From: Bacteroidota bacterium
GTDB lineage: Bacteria > Bacteroidota > Bacteroidia > Chitinophagales > Chitinophagaceae
Length of the DNA stretch: 64,000 nt
Direction of reading: 5' to 3'
Assembly: GCA_947456625.1 (NCBI GenBank)
Contig: CANGQJ010000001.1
Span: 1 to 64,000 of the forward strand
In this document: one piece after another, positions 1-8,289 of the stretch
Numbering within the stretch: the stretch's first letter is position 1
Layout of the letters: every line of letters starts with the position of its first letter
Made by a program: the position numbers and the translations under genes
Notes under the pieces: model-generated
Told to the model about the DNA's origin: nothing
What the model saw: the letters and a program-made list of their open reading frames with translations, nothing else
Database searches by the model: none

Positions 1-86
1 CAGGTAATAATTACATCCGTGTGAGCTTATGCGGTTCAATGGAGAAATTTAATGAAGCAATTAAAAGAGTGAAAGCATGCGTTTAG
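1..86 (+). CDS. Aminotransferase class I/II, C-terminal end (partial)
   Basis: The reading frame open from the left edge (codons starting at position 3) gives a 27-residue tail containing YIRVSLCGSMEKFNEAI and stops with TAG at 84-86. This resembles the C-terminus of fold-type I PLP aminotransferases. Its stop lies inside the next gene, so the two overlap by 10 bases (77-86) and are probably translationally coupled. Position just before prephenate dehydrogenase fits an aromatic or aspartate-type aminotransferase in Phe/Tyr synthesis. The substrate cannot be told from this fragment. Confidence 0.6.
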   Translation, partial: GNNYIRVSLCGSMEKFNEAIKRVKACV

Positions 87-916
87 CAGTAATTGGTATT
101 GGTTTAATGGGAGGTTCATTGGCATTGTCATTGAAGAAGAAGGGTTTTGTGTCCAATGTAATTGGCGTGGACAATAACCTAGACCACCAAACCGAAGCAT
201 TGCGATTGGGTATTGTTGATGAAATTATGACATTAGAAGATGCTGTAAAATTATCGGACATCATTGCCATTGCAACGCCAGTAAATATTGCTGAAAAACT
301 ATTGCCTTTAGTTTTAGATTTAGTTGACAAACAAATCGTTTTTGATTTAGGATCCACCAAAGAAGCGGTTGCGCAGATAGCCAGCGCACATGCTAAAAAA
401 GGAAGATTCGTTCCAACGCATCCAATGTGGGGAACAGAGTTTAGTGGTCCGAGTGCAGCACAAAGCGATGCTTTTGAAAATAAAGCAACAGTAATATGCA
501 ATAGAGAACAAGTAGATGAGGATGCGCTATTAACAGTAGAGCGTTTATACAAAACTTTGGGAATGCATATTGTAACCATGAATGCAACCAAGCATGATAT
601 TCATGTGGCTTATGTGAGTCATATCTCACACATTACCTCTTTCGCGCTGGCCAATACGGTGTTAGAGAAGGAAAAAGAATCGGATAATATATTTGAATTA
701 GCGAGTGGGGGTTTTGACAGTACGGTGCGTTTGGCAAAGTCCAATGCAGCAACCTGGGTTCCCATCTTTATGCAAAACAAGGAAAATGTATTAGACGTTT
801 TAAATGAGCATATCAGTCAGTTAAGAAAATTCAAGTCTTGTTTGGAAAAAGAAAACTTTGAATATTTATCGGACCTGATTGAAAATGCAAATGGGATTAA
901 AAGAATTCTAAAATAG
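77..916 (+). CDS. tyrA: Prephenate dehydrogenase
   Basis: This 279-residue protein should oxidise prephenate to 4-hydroxyphenylpyruvate with NAD(P)+, the tyrosine branch after chorismate. The N-terminus is a Rossmann nucleotide-binding motif (VIGIGLMGGSLA, residues 4-15). A conserved HPMWGTEFSGP segment lies near residue 115 and a His-rich helix (HVAYVSHISHIT) near 175-186, both typical of TyrA. Length matches stand-alone TyrA without a fused chorismate mutase or ACT domain; the mutase is supplied by the fusion gene at 2868. It overlaps the preceding aminotransferase frame by 10 bases, which supports ATG 77 as the start. Confidence 0.88.
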   Translation: MRLAVIGIGLMGGSLALSLKKKGFVSNVIGVDNNLDHQTEALRLGIVDEIMTLEDAVKLSDIIAIATPVNIAEKLLPLVLDLVDKQIVFDLGSTKEAVAQIASAHAKKGRFVPTHPMWGTEFSGPSAAQSDAFENKATVICNREQVDEDALLTVERLYKTLGMHIVTMNATKHDIHVAYVSHISHITSFALANTVLEKEKESDNIFELASGGFDSTVRLAKSNAATWVPIFMQNKENVLDVLNEHISQLRKFKSCLEKENFEYLSDLIENANGIKRILK

Positions 917-949
917 AATTCTTATTTAAGAAAAAGTAAAAACAAACAA

Positions 950-2779
950 ATGAAGAAGACAGAAGATATGGAAGTTAAAAATGATTTAATAGAAGCAGTA
1001 AAAACTAAAATGACATTTGCTGAATTAGGCGTGAATGAGCAATTGGTAAAATCGGTTACTGAATTAGGATACACACACGCAACAGAAATTCAAGAGCGTT
1101 CTATTCCGGTATTAATTAGCGGAACAAAGGATTTTATTGGACTAGCACAAACAGGTACAGGTAAAACTGCAGCCTTTGGTTTGCCATTAATCCAATTAAT
1201 TAAAGCTGCGGATAAACATCCTCAAGCTTTGGTGGTTTGTCCTACACGTGAATTGTGTATGCAAATTGTAAATGAAATTAACTTATTTAAAAAACACGTT
1301 TCAGGTGTACAAGTATTAGCCGTATATGGTGGTACATCCATTGGAATGCAAATAAGAGATTTAAAAAGAGGCGTTCAAATTGTGGTGGCTACACCAGGTC
1401 GTTTAATTGACTTAATTGAGCGTAAAGCAATTAACTTAGAGCAAATTGAATATGTAGTATTGGATGAGGCAGATGAAATGTTGAACATGGGATTCCAGGA
1501 CGACATTGAATTTATCTTAAAAAATACACCTAATCGTGAAAGCATTTGGTTGTTTAGTGCAACCATGCCAGCTGAAATTAGAAAAGTAAGCAAGCGTTAC
1601 ATGAAAGAGCCGGTGGAAGTTACTATTGGTAAAGTAAATGCAACAAACAAAAGTATTGATCACCAATATTATGTTACCTCGGCACAATATCGTTATGAAA
1701 CTTTAAAACGTATCATTGACTTTAATCCAGGCATATACGGAATTATTTTTACGCGAACTAAGGCGGATGCACAAGATGTTGCAGCACGTTTAACACGCGA
1801 AGGATATGATATAGATGCGATACATGGTGACTTAACGCAACAACAACGTGATAGAGTAATGGGTCAATTCAGAGACAAAACTTTACAATTGTTAATTGCA
1901 ACAGACGTTGCGGCAAGAGGAATTGACGTAAAAGGAATTACACACGTCATTAACTACGAATTACCAGATGATGTGGAAGTGTATACGCACCGTAGCGGTC
2001 GTACAGGCCGTGCAGGAAGTCAAGGTATTTGTATTTCAATTGTACATGCAAGAGAGTCTTATCGTTTACGCCAAATTGAAAATATCAATAAAAGTACTTT
2101 CCATAAATTAGATATTCCAAGTGGCAAGGATGTTTGTAGAAAGCAATTTTTCCATGTAATGGATAAGTTAATGTCAACCGACGTGAGTCATGGTGATTAT
2201 GAAACTTATGTTCCAATGCTTGCAGAAAAATTTGCAGACATGACTAAGGAAGAAATTTTGAAGCGCGTAGCTGCTTTAGAGTTTAATCGTTTCTTGGCTT
2301 ATTATGAAAATGCAGCAGACTTAAATATCCGTGCCGCTGAAAAAGGTCGTCGTGATGTAGGTGGTATGCAAGATCGAAATAGAGAAAGAGGACGTAACGA
2401 ATATTCAGATCGTAGAAGTGGTGGAGATAGCCGTGATCGTGGCGGGGACAGAGGAGATCGTGGCGATCGTGGTGATGGCAGAGGCCGCACAGCGAATCGA
2501 GCTGCTTCGGGAGCTACCCGTTTATTTGTAAACTTAGGAACCAAGGATGGTTTTTATAAAGCTAGTTTCTTACAATTTGTTTTAGACATGAGCGACTTGA
2601 AAAAAGAAGTGCTAGGTAAAATAGACATGCGAGACATGAATAGCTGGATAGAAATTGAATCTGGGTCTGCTAAAAAAATGATTAGTGCCTTAGATGGTAA
2701 AAGTTACAAAGGACGTCGCATTCGCATGAATGATGCAGATAGTGGTGGTCCAAAAGGCTTTAACAAAAACGAAGGGTAA
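950..2779 (+). CDS. DEAD-box ATP-dependent RNA helicase with DbpA-type RNA-binding domain
   Basis: This 609-residue protein is a DEAD-box helicase that should unwind RNA duplexes, in ribosome assembly or mRNA turnover. Visible motifs are motif I AQTGTGKT (66-73), motif Ia PTREL (99-103), motif II DEAD (173-176), motif III SAT (204-206) and motif VI HRSGRTGR (348-355). A basic, low-complexity linker rich in R, G and D (about 470-515) leads to a C-terminal RRM-like DbpA/CsdA-type RNA-binding domain (about 518-595). It lies inside an aromatic-biosynthesis cluster but has its own terminator directly downstream. An alternative ATG six codons in (968) is possible. Confidence 0.92.
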   Translation: MKKTEDMEVKNDLIEAVKTKMTFAELGVNEQLVKSVTELGYTHATEIQERSIPVLISGTKDFIGLAQTGTGKTAAFGLPLIQLIKAADKHPQALVVCPTRELCMQIVNEINLFKKHVSGVQVLAVYGGTSIGMQIRDLKRGVQIVVATPGRLIDLIERKAINLEQIEYVVLDEADEMLNMGFQDDIEFILKNTPNRESIWLFSATMPAEIRKVSKRYMKEPVEVTIGKVNATNKSIDHQYYVTSAQYRYETLKRIIDFNPGIYGIIFTRTKADAQDVAARLTREGYDIDAIHGDLTQQQRDRVMGQFRDKTLQLLIATDVAARGIDVKGITHVINYELPDDVEVYTHRSGRTGRAGSQGICISIVHARESYRLRQIENINKSTFHKLDIPSGKDVCRKQFFHVMDKLMSTDVSHGDYETYVPMLAEKFADMTKEEILKRVAALEFNRFLAYYENAADLNIRAAEKGRRDVGGMQDRNRERGRNEYSDRRSGGDSRDRGGDRGDRGDRGDGRGRTANRAASGATRLFVNLGTKDGFYKASFLQFVLDMSDLKKEVLGKIDMRDMNSWIEIESGSAKKMISALDGKSYKGRRIRMNDADSGGPKGFNKNEG

Positions 2780-2790
2780 ATTAAAAAAAT

Positions 2791-2820
2791 AATTGAGTCC
2801 TTTAAAATGAGGACTCAATT
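2791..2820 (+). terminator. Hairpin terminator after the DEAD-box gene
   Basis: A perfect 10-bp stem AATTGAGTCC / GGACTCAATT (2791-2800 and 2811-2820) has a 10-base loop and lies 11 bases after the helicase stop. The flanks are A/T-rich rather than a strong T-run. It separates the tyrA/helicase transcript from the aro genes that follow. Confidence 0.6.
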
Positions 2821-2867
2821 TAAACTTGAAAGAAAAATAAATATTCAAATACTAAAATTGGTTAAAA

Positions 2868-3953
2868 ATGGGAACCTTAACTGAACAACAACAAAAAGTA
2901 AGCGCATTATTAAAAAAAGCTCCATTGATTATCTCTGGTCCTTGTAGTGCCGAAACAGAAGAACAAGTAATGGCAACAGCAAGAGGCTTAGCTGCTACAG
3001 GTAAAGTAGATATCATGCGTGCAGGTATCTGGAAACCAAGAACACGTCCTGGAAGTTTTGAAGGGATTGGTACAAAAGGGTTGCCTTGGTTGCAACAAGC
3101 AAAAAAGGAAACTGGTATTCCTGTGGCAGTGGAAGTGGCTACTGCTAAACAAGTAGAAGATGCTTTACATTTTGATGTAGATGTTTTATGGGTAGGAGCT
3201 CGTACAACAGTAAACCCATTTAGTGTGCAAGAAATTGCAGACGCTTTAAAAGGGGTAAAAATTCCTGTTTTAATTAAAAATCCATTAAACCCAGATTTAG
3301 AATTATGGGTAGGTGGTATGGAGCGTATTGCAAAAGCAGGTATTGAGGATTTAGGATTAATCCACAGGGGATTTAGTTCTTATGGTAATACTGAATTCCG
3401 AAATGCACCAATGTGGCACTTGGCTATTGAAATGAAACGTCGTTTCCCAGGTATACCAATGATTAACGACCCTTCACATATTTGTGGACGCCGCGATATT
3501 TTACAATCTGTTGCTCAACAAGCTATTGACCTTGACTTTGATGGTTTAATTATTGAATCTCATGTAGATCCGGATAATGCATGGAGTGATGCGAAACAAC
3601 AAATTACACCAGATGTATTAAAGGCTATGTTAGATAGCATGCATTGGAGAAAAGAGGCCGTTCAAAACGAAGATTTACAAAGTGCTTTGGAAGCAATGCG
3701 TCAACAAATTAATCAATTAGATGATGAGTTATTACAAGTATTGTCTACTCGTATGAAAGTGGCACAAAAAATTGGTGAATACAAAAAGAACAATGAAATC
3801 ACTATTTTGCAAACCAATCGTTGGAACGAAATTTTAGATCGTGCAGTTGCTAAAGGAAGTAAATTAGGATTAAGCGATGAATTCGTTACAAAGTATATGG
3901 ACGCTGTACATATGGAAAGCATTAATCAGCAAAACAAAGTAATGAATAACTAG
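2868..3953 (+). CDS. Bifunctional 3-deoxy-7-phosphoheptulonate synthase / chorismate mutase
   Basis: This 361-residue fusion should catalyse the first committed step of the shikimate pathway (PEP plus erythrose 4-phosphate to DAHP) and also convert chorismate to prephenate. Residues 1 to about 265 are a type I-beta DAHP synthase, with SGPCSAE at 23-29 and motifs MRAGIWKPRTRPGSFEG and NDPSHICGRR. Residues about 275-355 are an AroQ-type helical chorismate mutase (RQQINQLDDELLQVLSTRM). In such fusions the mutase domain commonly gives feedback control by prephenate; that is family knowledge. It follows a terminator and heads the aroB-aroA-aroC series. Confidence 0.92.
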   Translation: MGTLTEQQQKVSALLKKAPLIISGPCSAETEEQVMATARGLAATGKVDIMRAGIWKPRTRPGSFEGIGTKGLPWLQQAKKETGIPVAVEVATAKQVEDALHFDVDVLWVGARTTVNPFSVQEIADALKGVKIPVLIKNPLNPDLELWVGGMERIAKAGIEDLGLIHRGFSSYGNTEFRNAPMWHLAIEMKRRFPGIPMINDPSHICGRRDILQSVAQQAIDLDFDGLIIESHVDPDNAWSDAKQQITPDVLKAMLDSMHWRKEAVQNEDLQSALEAMRQQINQLDDELLQVLSTRMKVAQKIGEYKKNNEITILQTNRWNEILDRAVAKGSKLGLSDEFVTKYMDAVHMESINQQNKVMNN

Positions 3954-3984
3954 TGATTGCTAGTATCATTTATAAAAAATAGTA

Positions 3985-5007
3985 ATGAAAAATTGGAAGG
4001 TTAAATTTTCGAGTGCAACAGTGACTTTTGTTTTAGATGGTAAGTTTGCTGCTATTGATAAAATGGTAGACAAGTCGCAAGCCATTTATATTACAGATGA
4101 AAATGTATATGCTTTACACCAAAAGAAATTCAAGGGTAAAAAAACAATTGTAATTCCTTCGGGCGAAGCGCATAAACATCAAGCCACTGTTGATTTTATT
4201 ATTGACGCCTTACTCAATTTTGGTGCCACTAGACAAGCTGTATTAATTGGCGTTGGCGGTGGTGTAGTTACTGATATGGTAGGTTATGTTGCTGGAGTAT
4301 ACATGCGTGGTGTTGCGGTTGGCTTTGTGCCTACTACAATACTAGCCATGGTTGACGCCTCTATTGGTGGCAAAAACGGTATTGATGTTGGATTGTATAA
4401 AAACATGGTTGGTTTAATTCGTCAACCACAATTTTTAGTATATGATTTGGATTTTTTACAAAGTTTGCCAAAACACCAATGGGAAAATGGCTTTGCCGAA
4501 ATAATTAAGCATGCTGCAATAAAGGATGCAAAAATGATGAAGGAATTGTCTGACAATAATTTAGCCTACTATCAAAAAAATAAAAAAGCCTTGGCTGCAC
4601 TTATTGAAAAAAATGTGCAGATCAAAGTTAGCGTAGTTCAAAAGGATGAGTTTGAAAAAGGGGACCGTAAACTGCTTAATTTTGGACATACCCTAGGACA
4701 TGCTATTGAGAATGAACATGCATTATTACATGGTCATGCTATAAGTATTGGAATGGTATATGCTGCTAAAATTTCGCAGGTTTTGCAGGACTTTAATAGT
4801 GTTGGCTTATTAGTGGAAACACTTCAAAAATATGGCTTACCAACGGCTATGCATTTTGATATTGATGCTACCATGAAAGTGATGCAGAAAGATAAAAAAA
4901 ATGCGGCAAAAGGAATGCAATATGTTTTACTTAACAAAATAGGTAAGGCAGTTTATGAAACCATCCCTATGAACACATTGCAAAAACTAATAAAGTTATA
5001 TTCTTAA
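3985..5007 (+). CDS. aroB: 3-dehydroquinate synthase
   Basis: This 340-residue protein should cyclise DAHP to 3-dehydroquinate with NAD+ and a divalent metal. The NAD-binding stretch GVGGGVVTDMVG (89-100) and VPTTILAMVDASIGGK (115-130) are diagnostic. Likely metal ligands are E172 (GFAEIIKH), H235 (NFGHTLGHAIE) and H251 (LLHGHAIS). Length is normal. It lies 31 bases after the DAHP synthase fusion and one base before aroA, consistent with a single operon. Confidence 0.95.
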   Translation: MKNWKVKFSSATVTFVLDGKFAAIDKMVDKSQAIYITDENVYALHQKKFKGKKTIVIPSGEAHKHQATVDFIIDALLNFGATRQAVLIGVGGGVVTDMVGYVAGVYMRGVAVGFVPTTILAMVDASIGGKNGIDVGLYKNMVGLIRQPQFLVYDLDFLQSLPKHQWENGFAEIIKHAAIKDAKMMKELSDNNLAYYQKNKKALAALIEKNVQIKVSVVQKDEFEKGDRKLLNFGHTLGHAIENEHALLHGHAISIGMVYAAKISQVLQDFNSVGLLVETLQKYGLPTAMHFDIDATMKVMQKDKKNAAKGMQYVLLNKIGKAVYETIPMNTLQKLIKLYS

Positions 5008-5008
5008 T

Positions 5009-6316
5009 ATGATTGCAACGGTACATCCAGGTAAATTAAAAGGAGCTCAAGTAGCACCTGCAAGTAAGAGCAGTATGCAAAGAGCATGTGCGGCTGCATT
5101 ACTACATGTTGGGGAAACCCATATTTTAAATCCTGGTCATTCCAATGACGATTTAGCAGCGCTTGATGTAATACAAAAATTGGGTGCACAGGTTGAAATT
5201 AATAATGCAATAAATGAAAAGGGAGCAACCTTTGTTGAATCCATTAAAGTAATTTCTAAAGGCGTACAACCTGTTGGACCTGAAATGAATTGTGGTGAAA
5301 GCGGATTAGGTATTAGAATGTTCACCCCAATTGCTGCTTTAAGTAATAAGCCCATTACTATTAATGGAAAGGGAAGTTTAGTAAAACGTCCGATGCATTT
5401 TTTTGATGAGATATTCCCTGCATTAGGAGTGAAAATAAATTCTCAAAATGGATTTTTACCCATTCAAATTCAAGGTCCTTTAAAAGCACCAGCAGTTATT
5501 ACAGTAGATGGTTCATTAAGCTCACAATTTTTAACAGGGTTACTTATGGCTTATGCCGCTAGTAATGCACAGGATGCTGTTATTAAAGTATTGGATTTAA
5601 AAAGCAAACCATATATTGATTTAACCTTAGCAGTTTTGAATGCTTTTGGATGGAATGTTTCACATACCAATTACGAGCAGTTTACTTTTTTAGCGCACGA
5701 GCCATTAAAAGAAGTTATTGAATATACCGTTGAAGGTGATTGGAGTGGGGCGGCTTTTTTATTAGTAGCAGGTGCCATTGCAGGACCTATTAAGGTTAAA
5801 GGGTTGCAAATGAATTCTACTCAAGCCGACAAGGCAGTGATGCAAGCATTGCAAAATGCAAATGTATCCATTGCAATAGATGTTGATGGAATTCAAATTG
5901 GCTCAGATGATGGCGCTGCATTAAGGGCATTTGAATTTGATGCAACCGACTGCCCTGATTTATTTCCTCCATTGGTTGCATTGGCTTCGGTTTGTGTAGG
6001 CGTATCTGAAATAAAAGGAGTAAGCCGTTTAGCACATAAAGAAAGTGATAGAGGGTTAACCCTGCAAACCGAGTTTGCAAAATTAGGTATACGCATTGAT
6101 TTAGAAGGAGATGTGATGAAAATACATGGAGGAGCAGACATTAATAGTGCTACTGTTTTTTCACAGCATGATCATAGGATTGCAATGGCATGTGGAGTGG
6201 CGGCCTTAAAAGCAAATGGCCCTGTGACTATTACAGAAGCAGAAGCGATTAACAAATCTTATACCAACTTCTTTGACCATTTGGTTCAATTAGGTGGGAA
6301 GGTAGATATAGCATAG
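5009..6316 (+). CDS. aroA: 3-phosphoshikimate 1-carboxyvinyltransferase (EPSP synthase)
   Basis: This 435-residue enzyme should transfer the enolpyruvyl group of PEP to shikimate 3-phosphate. The N-terminal substrate loop PASKSSMQRA gives K20, S21 and R25. The later motifs CGESGLGIRMF and LAHKESDRG, and the C-terminal DHRIAMACGVAAL, are all typical of EPSPS. Length is standard for the two-domain inside-out barrel. Its ATG follows the aroB stop by a single base, so co-translation is likely. Confidence 0.95.
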   Translation: MIATVHPGKLKGAQVAPASKSSMQRACAAALLHVGETHILNPGHSNDDLAALDVIQKLGAQVEINNAINEKGATFVESIKVISKGVQPVGPEMNCGESGLGIRMFTPIAALSNKPITINGKGSLVKRPMHFFDEIFPALGVKINSQNGFLPIQIQGPLKAPAVITVDGSLSSQFLTGLLMAYAASNAQDAVIKVLDLKSKPYIDLTLAVLNAFGWNVSHTNYEQFTFLAHEPLKEVIEYTVEGDWSGAAFLLVAGAIAGPIKVKGLQMNSTQADKAVMQALQNANVSIAIDVDGIQIGSDDGAALRAFEFDATDCPDLFPPLVALASVCVGVSEIKGVSRLAHKESDRGLTLQTEFAKLGIRIDLEGDVMKIHGGADINSATVFSQHDHRIAMACGVAALKANGPVTITEAEAINKSYTNFFDHLVQLGGKVDIA

Positions 6317-6373
6317 AATATTTGGGATTAAATAGCATCAATTAAATTCTTAACTTGTAATATTAAGTTTAAC

Positions 6374-7369
6374 ATGAATAGTTTTGGAACCTTATTTAAA
6401 GTACAAATTTTAGGCGAGTCACATGGTGCATGTGTTGGCATTGTTATAGATGGATGTCCTGCTGGATTGCCATTATTACAATCTGATTTTGAAACAGATA
6501 TGGAGCGCCGTAAAGGGGGCAAGCAAAAAGGAACTACGCCAAGACAAGAGGATGATATGCCTATCTTTAAATCTGGATTATTTAATGATACCACTACCGG
6601 TGCACCTATTACCATGTTGTTTGAAAATAATAACACGCGTAGTGGGGATTATGAAAAACAAAGAGCAGTTCCACGTCCTGGCCATTCCGATTTTACCGCA
6701 CATCATAAATTTGGTGGCTTTGAGGATTTTAGAGGAGGCGGACATTTTAGTGGAAGGTTAACTGCTGCATTAGTAGGCGCAGGTGTCATTGCTAAAAAAA
6801 TATTAAAAAATGTTACAGTTGAAGCACATATTGTAAGCATTGGTGGCGAATCGGATGTTGAAAAAGGAATACAAAAAGCAATAGATCAAAAAGACAGTGT
6901 AGGTGGTATTGTGGAATGTGTAGTTAAGGGACTACCAATTGGACTAGGAGAGCATTTTTTTGATTCAGTAGAATCCTTAATTAGTCATGCAGTTTTTGCA
7001 ATTCCTGCTATTAGAGGCATTGAATTTGGAACCGGTTTTGCTGCAGCAAATATGTTTGGAGTGGATCACAATGATCCCATTTTAGATGCTTCTGGTAAAA
7101 CAAAAACAAACCATGCAGGTGGTGTGGTTGGTGGCTATACCAATGGGAATGATTTAGTTTTTAGAATTGCGGTGAAGCCAACTTCTTCAACACCAAAGGA
7201 TCAAACCACTTGGAATTGGGAAACCAATGAACAGGAAATTTTTTCAGTAAAAGGAAGACACGATTTATGCATTGCATTAAGGGTTCCCGTTGTATTAGAA
7301 GCGGTAACTGCCATAGTGCTTGCGGATTTAATGATATTGGAACAGAAAATACCAAGAGTATTAAAATAA
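6374..7369 (+). CDS. aroC: Chorismate synthase
   Basis: This 331-residue protein should convert EPSP to chorismate using reduced FMN. Signatures are the N-terminal GTLFKVQILGESHG, RPGHSDFTAHHKFG (near residues 98-111) and GGGHFSGRLTAA. It is about 30 residues shorter than the 361-residue E. coli enzyme. The central ERRKGG and C-terminal RHDLCIALR motifs are both present, so it is not obviously truncated. It is the last shikimate-pathway gene of the run; aroD/aroQ, aroE and aroK are not in this window. Confidence 0.95.
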   Translation: MNSFGTLFKVQILGESHGACVGIVIDGCPAGLPLLQSDFETDMERRKGGKQKGTTPRQEDDMPIFKSGLFNDTTTGAPITMLFENNNTRSGDYEKQRAVPRPGHSDFTAHHKFGGFEDFRGGGHFSGRLTAALVGAGVIAKKILKNVTVEAHIVSIGGESDVEKGIQKAIDQKDSVGGIVECVVKGLPIGLGEHFFDSVESLISHAVFAIPAIRGIEFGTGFAAANMFGVDHNDPILDASGKTKTNHAGGVVGGYTNGNDLVFRIAVKPTSSTPKDQTTWNWETNEQEIFSVKGRHDLCIALRVPVVLEAVTAIVLADLMILEQKIPRVLK

Positions 7370-7426
7370 AAAAATATTTATTCATTAAATAAAAAAAATA
7401 TTAAAGAGTAATAAAAATTAAAAAAG

Positions 7427-7735
7427 ATGGAAAGCGAATACATATATCATGTGACTACTCAAAAGGAGTGGGAACAAGCAAAAATAAATGGGGAATACAA
7501 ACCCGTAGGTTATGATCAAGAAGGATTCATACATTGTTCAATTGATAGACAAGTAGAAGGGGTGTTAGACCGATTTTACAAAGGTCAAACTGGCTTGATT
7601 AAATTAAAAATTGAGAAAGCAAAAGTAAGCAGGCCAGTATTATTTGAATTAGCGGTGGATTTGGATGAATTATTTCCACATATCTATGGGCCTCTAAATT
7701 TAGACAGTGTTGTGGAGGTAATTTCAATTAATTAA
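7427..7735 (+). CDS. DUF952 family protein
   Basis: This 102-residue protein matches the DUF952 family, whose members have a glutathione S-transferase-like or ADP-ribosyltransferase-like small fold and no assigned reaction. Family features are the N-terminal IYHVTTQKEWEQA, the central GFIHCS motif (residues about 33-38) and the C-terminal HIYGPLNLDSVVEV. No signal peptide or membrane segment is seen, so it should be cytoplasmic. It follows aroC by 57 A/T-rich bases and precedes an RlpA gene by 4 bases. Confidence 0.8.
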   Translation: MESEYIYHVTTQKEWEQAKINGEYKPVGYDQEGFIHCSIDRQVEGVLDRFYKGQTGLIKLKIEKAKVSRPVLFELAVDLDELFPHIYGPLNLDSVVEVISIN

Positions 7736-7739
7736 TTTA

Positions 7740-8234
7740 ATGAAATCTACTTATATTATATTAATTGTATTATTACTATCTAGTAATATTTTGGCACAGG
7801 ACTATTATCCTGCTGTAAAATTAGTAGAGAATAGGATTGATAGTGGGTTATTAAAAAAATATCGTAAGATAATTGACTCACACCGAATTAAAGTTGAATT
7901 TAATAAAGTACGTGGAATTGCCAGTTTTTATAGTGCCAATTTAAATGGCACGCTTACATCAACCGGTGAAAGGTATAAGAATAAAAAATACACCGCTGCG
8001 TCTAATTTGTTTTTACTTAATACTATTGTAAGGGTTACAAGTTTAAAAAATGGCAAGTCTGTGCTGGTGAGAATAAACGACAGGATGCATCCTTCGATGC
8101 TTAGAAAAGGGAGGGTAATAGACTTAAGTGGCGCTGCGGCTAAGGATTTAGCAATGAGCAATCATCTTGATGGACTTGTAAAAGTAATTATTGAGGCGGT
8201 TGACCATAGTCGTTCTAATCCAATAAATAATTAA
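7740..8234 (+). CDS. RlpA-like double-psi beta-barrel protein, exported
   Basis: This 164-residue protein has an N-terminal signal peptide (hydrophobic IILIVLLLSSNILAQ, residues about 5-19) and a C-terminal RlpA-like double-psi beta-barrel. Domain evidence is GIASFYSANLNG, the TSTGERYKNKKYTAAS segment, VRVTSLKNGKSVLVRINDR and GRVIDLSGAAAKDL. RlpA proteins act on denuded septal peptidoglycan in some species; whether this one is enzymatic is not shown. There is no lipobox cysteine, unlike the paralogue at 45815. Start ATG 7740 lies 4 bases after the DUF952 stop. Confidence 0.8.
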   Translation: MKSTYIILIVLLLSSNILAQDYYPAVKLVENRIDSGLLKKYRKIIDSHRIKVEFNKVRGIASFYSANLNGTLTSTGERYKNKKYTAASNLFLLNTIVRVTSLKNGKSVLVRINDRMHPSMLRKGRVIDLSGAAAKDLAMSNHLDGLVKVIIEAVDHSRSNPINN

Positions 8235-8289
8235 AATCACAATTTTTATTCCTATTTTTACATTAATAAAAAATCGAATATATCATTTT

